Of a DNA stretch of 64,000 bases, positions 63,965 through 64,000 are shown in pieces (the first letter of the stretch is position 1; every line of letters starts with the position of its first letter). The notes under the pieces were generated by a model. It saw only the letters and a list, made by a program, of their open reading frames with translations. It was not told where the DNA came from and did not search any database. Position numbers and translations under genes: made by a program. This DNA comes from Formicarius rufipectus (Eukaryota > Chordata > Aves > Passeriformes > Formicariidae), in assembly GCA_013399695.1 (NCBI GenBank), contig VXAU01001099.1, positions 3,725,583 to 3,789,582 on the forward strand, written 5' to 3'.

Positions 63965-64000
63965 TGTTGTTTTGTTTTTGGTTTTGTTGTTTTCTTTTTT
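63965..64000 (+). repeat. T/G-rich low-complexity tract at the window edge
   Basis: TTTTGTTTTTGGTTTTGTTG followed by T-rich sequence running to the end of the window. The tract probably continues beyond base 64000. Confidence 0.8.

Larger units (their letters stand above)
61666..64000. other. Upstream flank of MYLK, no supported gene
   Basis: This stretch begins GC-moderate, with G/T-rich sequence to about 61850, and then becomes AT-rich. I found no exon of a neighbouring gene. In human the gene 5' of MYLK is CCDC14 on the same strand, so its 3' end might be expected further to the right, but nothing here identifies it. A 186-codon plus-strand frame (63207-63767) has no recognisable domain. 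Confidence 0.6.

Noticed and set aside
1..64000. Prokaryotic or phage features: operons, CRISPR arrays, insertion sequences, attachment sites
   Set aside because: The sequence is vertebrate intronic DNA. I saw no regularly spaced repeats, dense coding or ribosome-binding-site pattern.

Overview
This is eukaryotic, intron-dominated vertebrate DNA, almost certainly from a bird. It is AT-rich and contains no operon-like or otherwise dense coding sequence. It carries several CR1 LINE 3' ends, the dominant avian retrotransposon, and amniote MIR-like SINE relics. I cannot name the species. There is one assembly gap of 10 N at 49366-49375.

The only protein-coding exon I can support is on the minus strand at 2822-2979. 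It is the first coding exon of MYLK (myosin light chain kinase, long smooth-muscle/non-muscle isoform). A pyrimidine-rich acceptor precedes it, the ATG is at 2971-2969, 50 codons are open, and a consensus donor follows. The rest of MYLK lies beyond base 1.

Layout, read in transcription order from right to left: 60906-64000 is upstream flank, with a G/T-rich stretch interrupted by a CR1 3' fragment at about 61062-61665. 60243-60905 is a strong CpG island that I infer to be the MYLK long-isoform promoter plus a non-coding first exon, with candidate donors at 60234/60237. About 60233 to 2980 is roughly 57 kb of 5' intron, possibly broken by unrecognised non-coding exons. 2821 to 1 is the start of the intron after the first coding exon.

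The long intron holds an old, degenerate CR1 of the reptile-like type (about 49640-51010), four short CR1 tails or fragments, MIR-like relics, many A/C-rich or T/G-rich (CAAA)n-type tracts, and a second, weaker CpG-rich patch at 52640-53430 that could be an alternative promoter or enhancer.

Most open frames in the window are chance frames, repeat relics or GC-driven frames, and I have not annotated them as genes. I see no sign of a novel multi-gene system. The points worth checking are the promoter architecture, possible alternative or non-coding 5' exons, complementary low-complexity tracts that could pair in the pre-mRNA, and the transposon next to the promoter.
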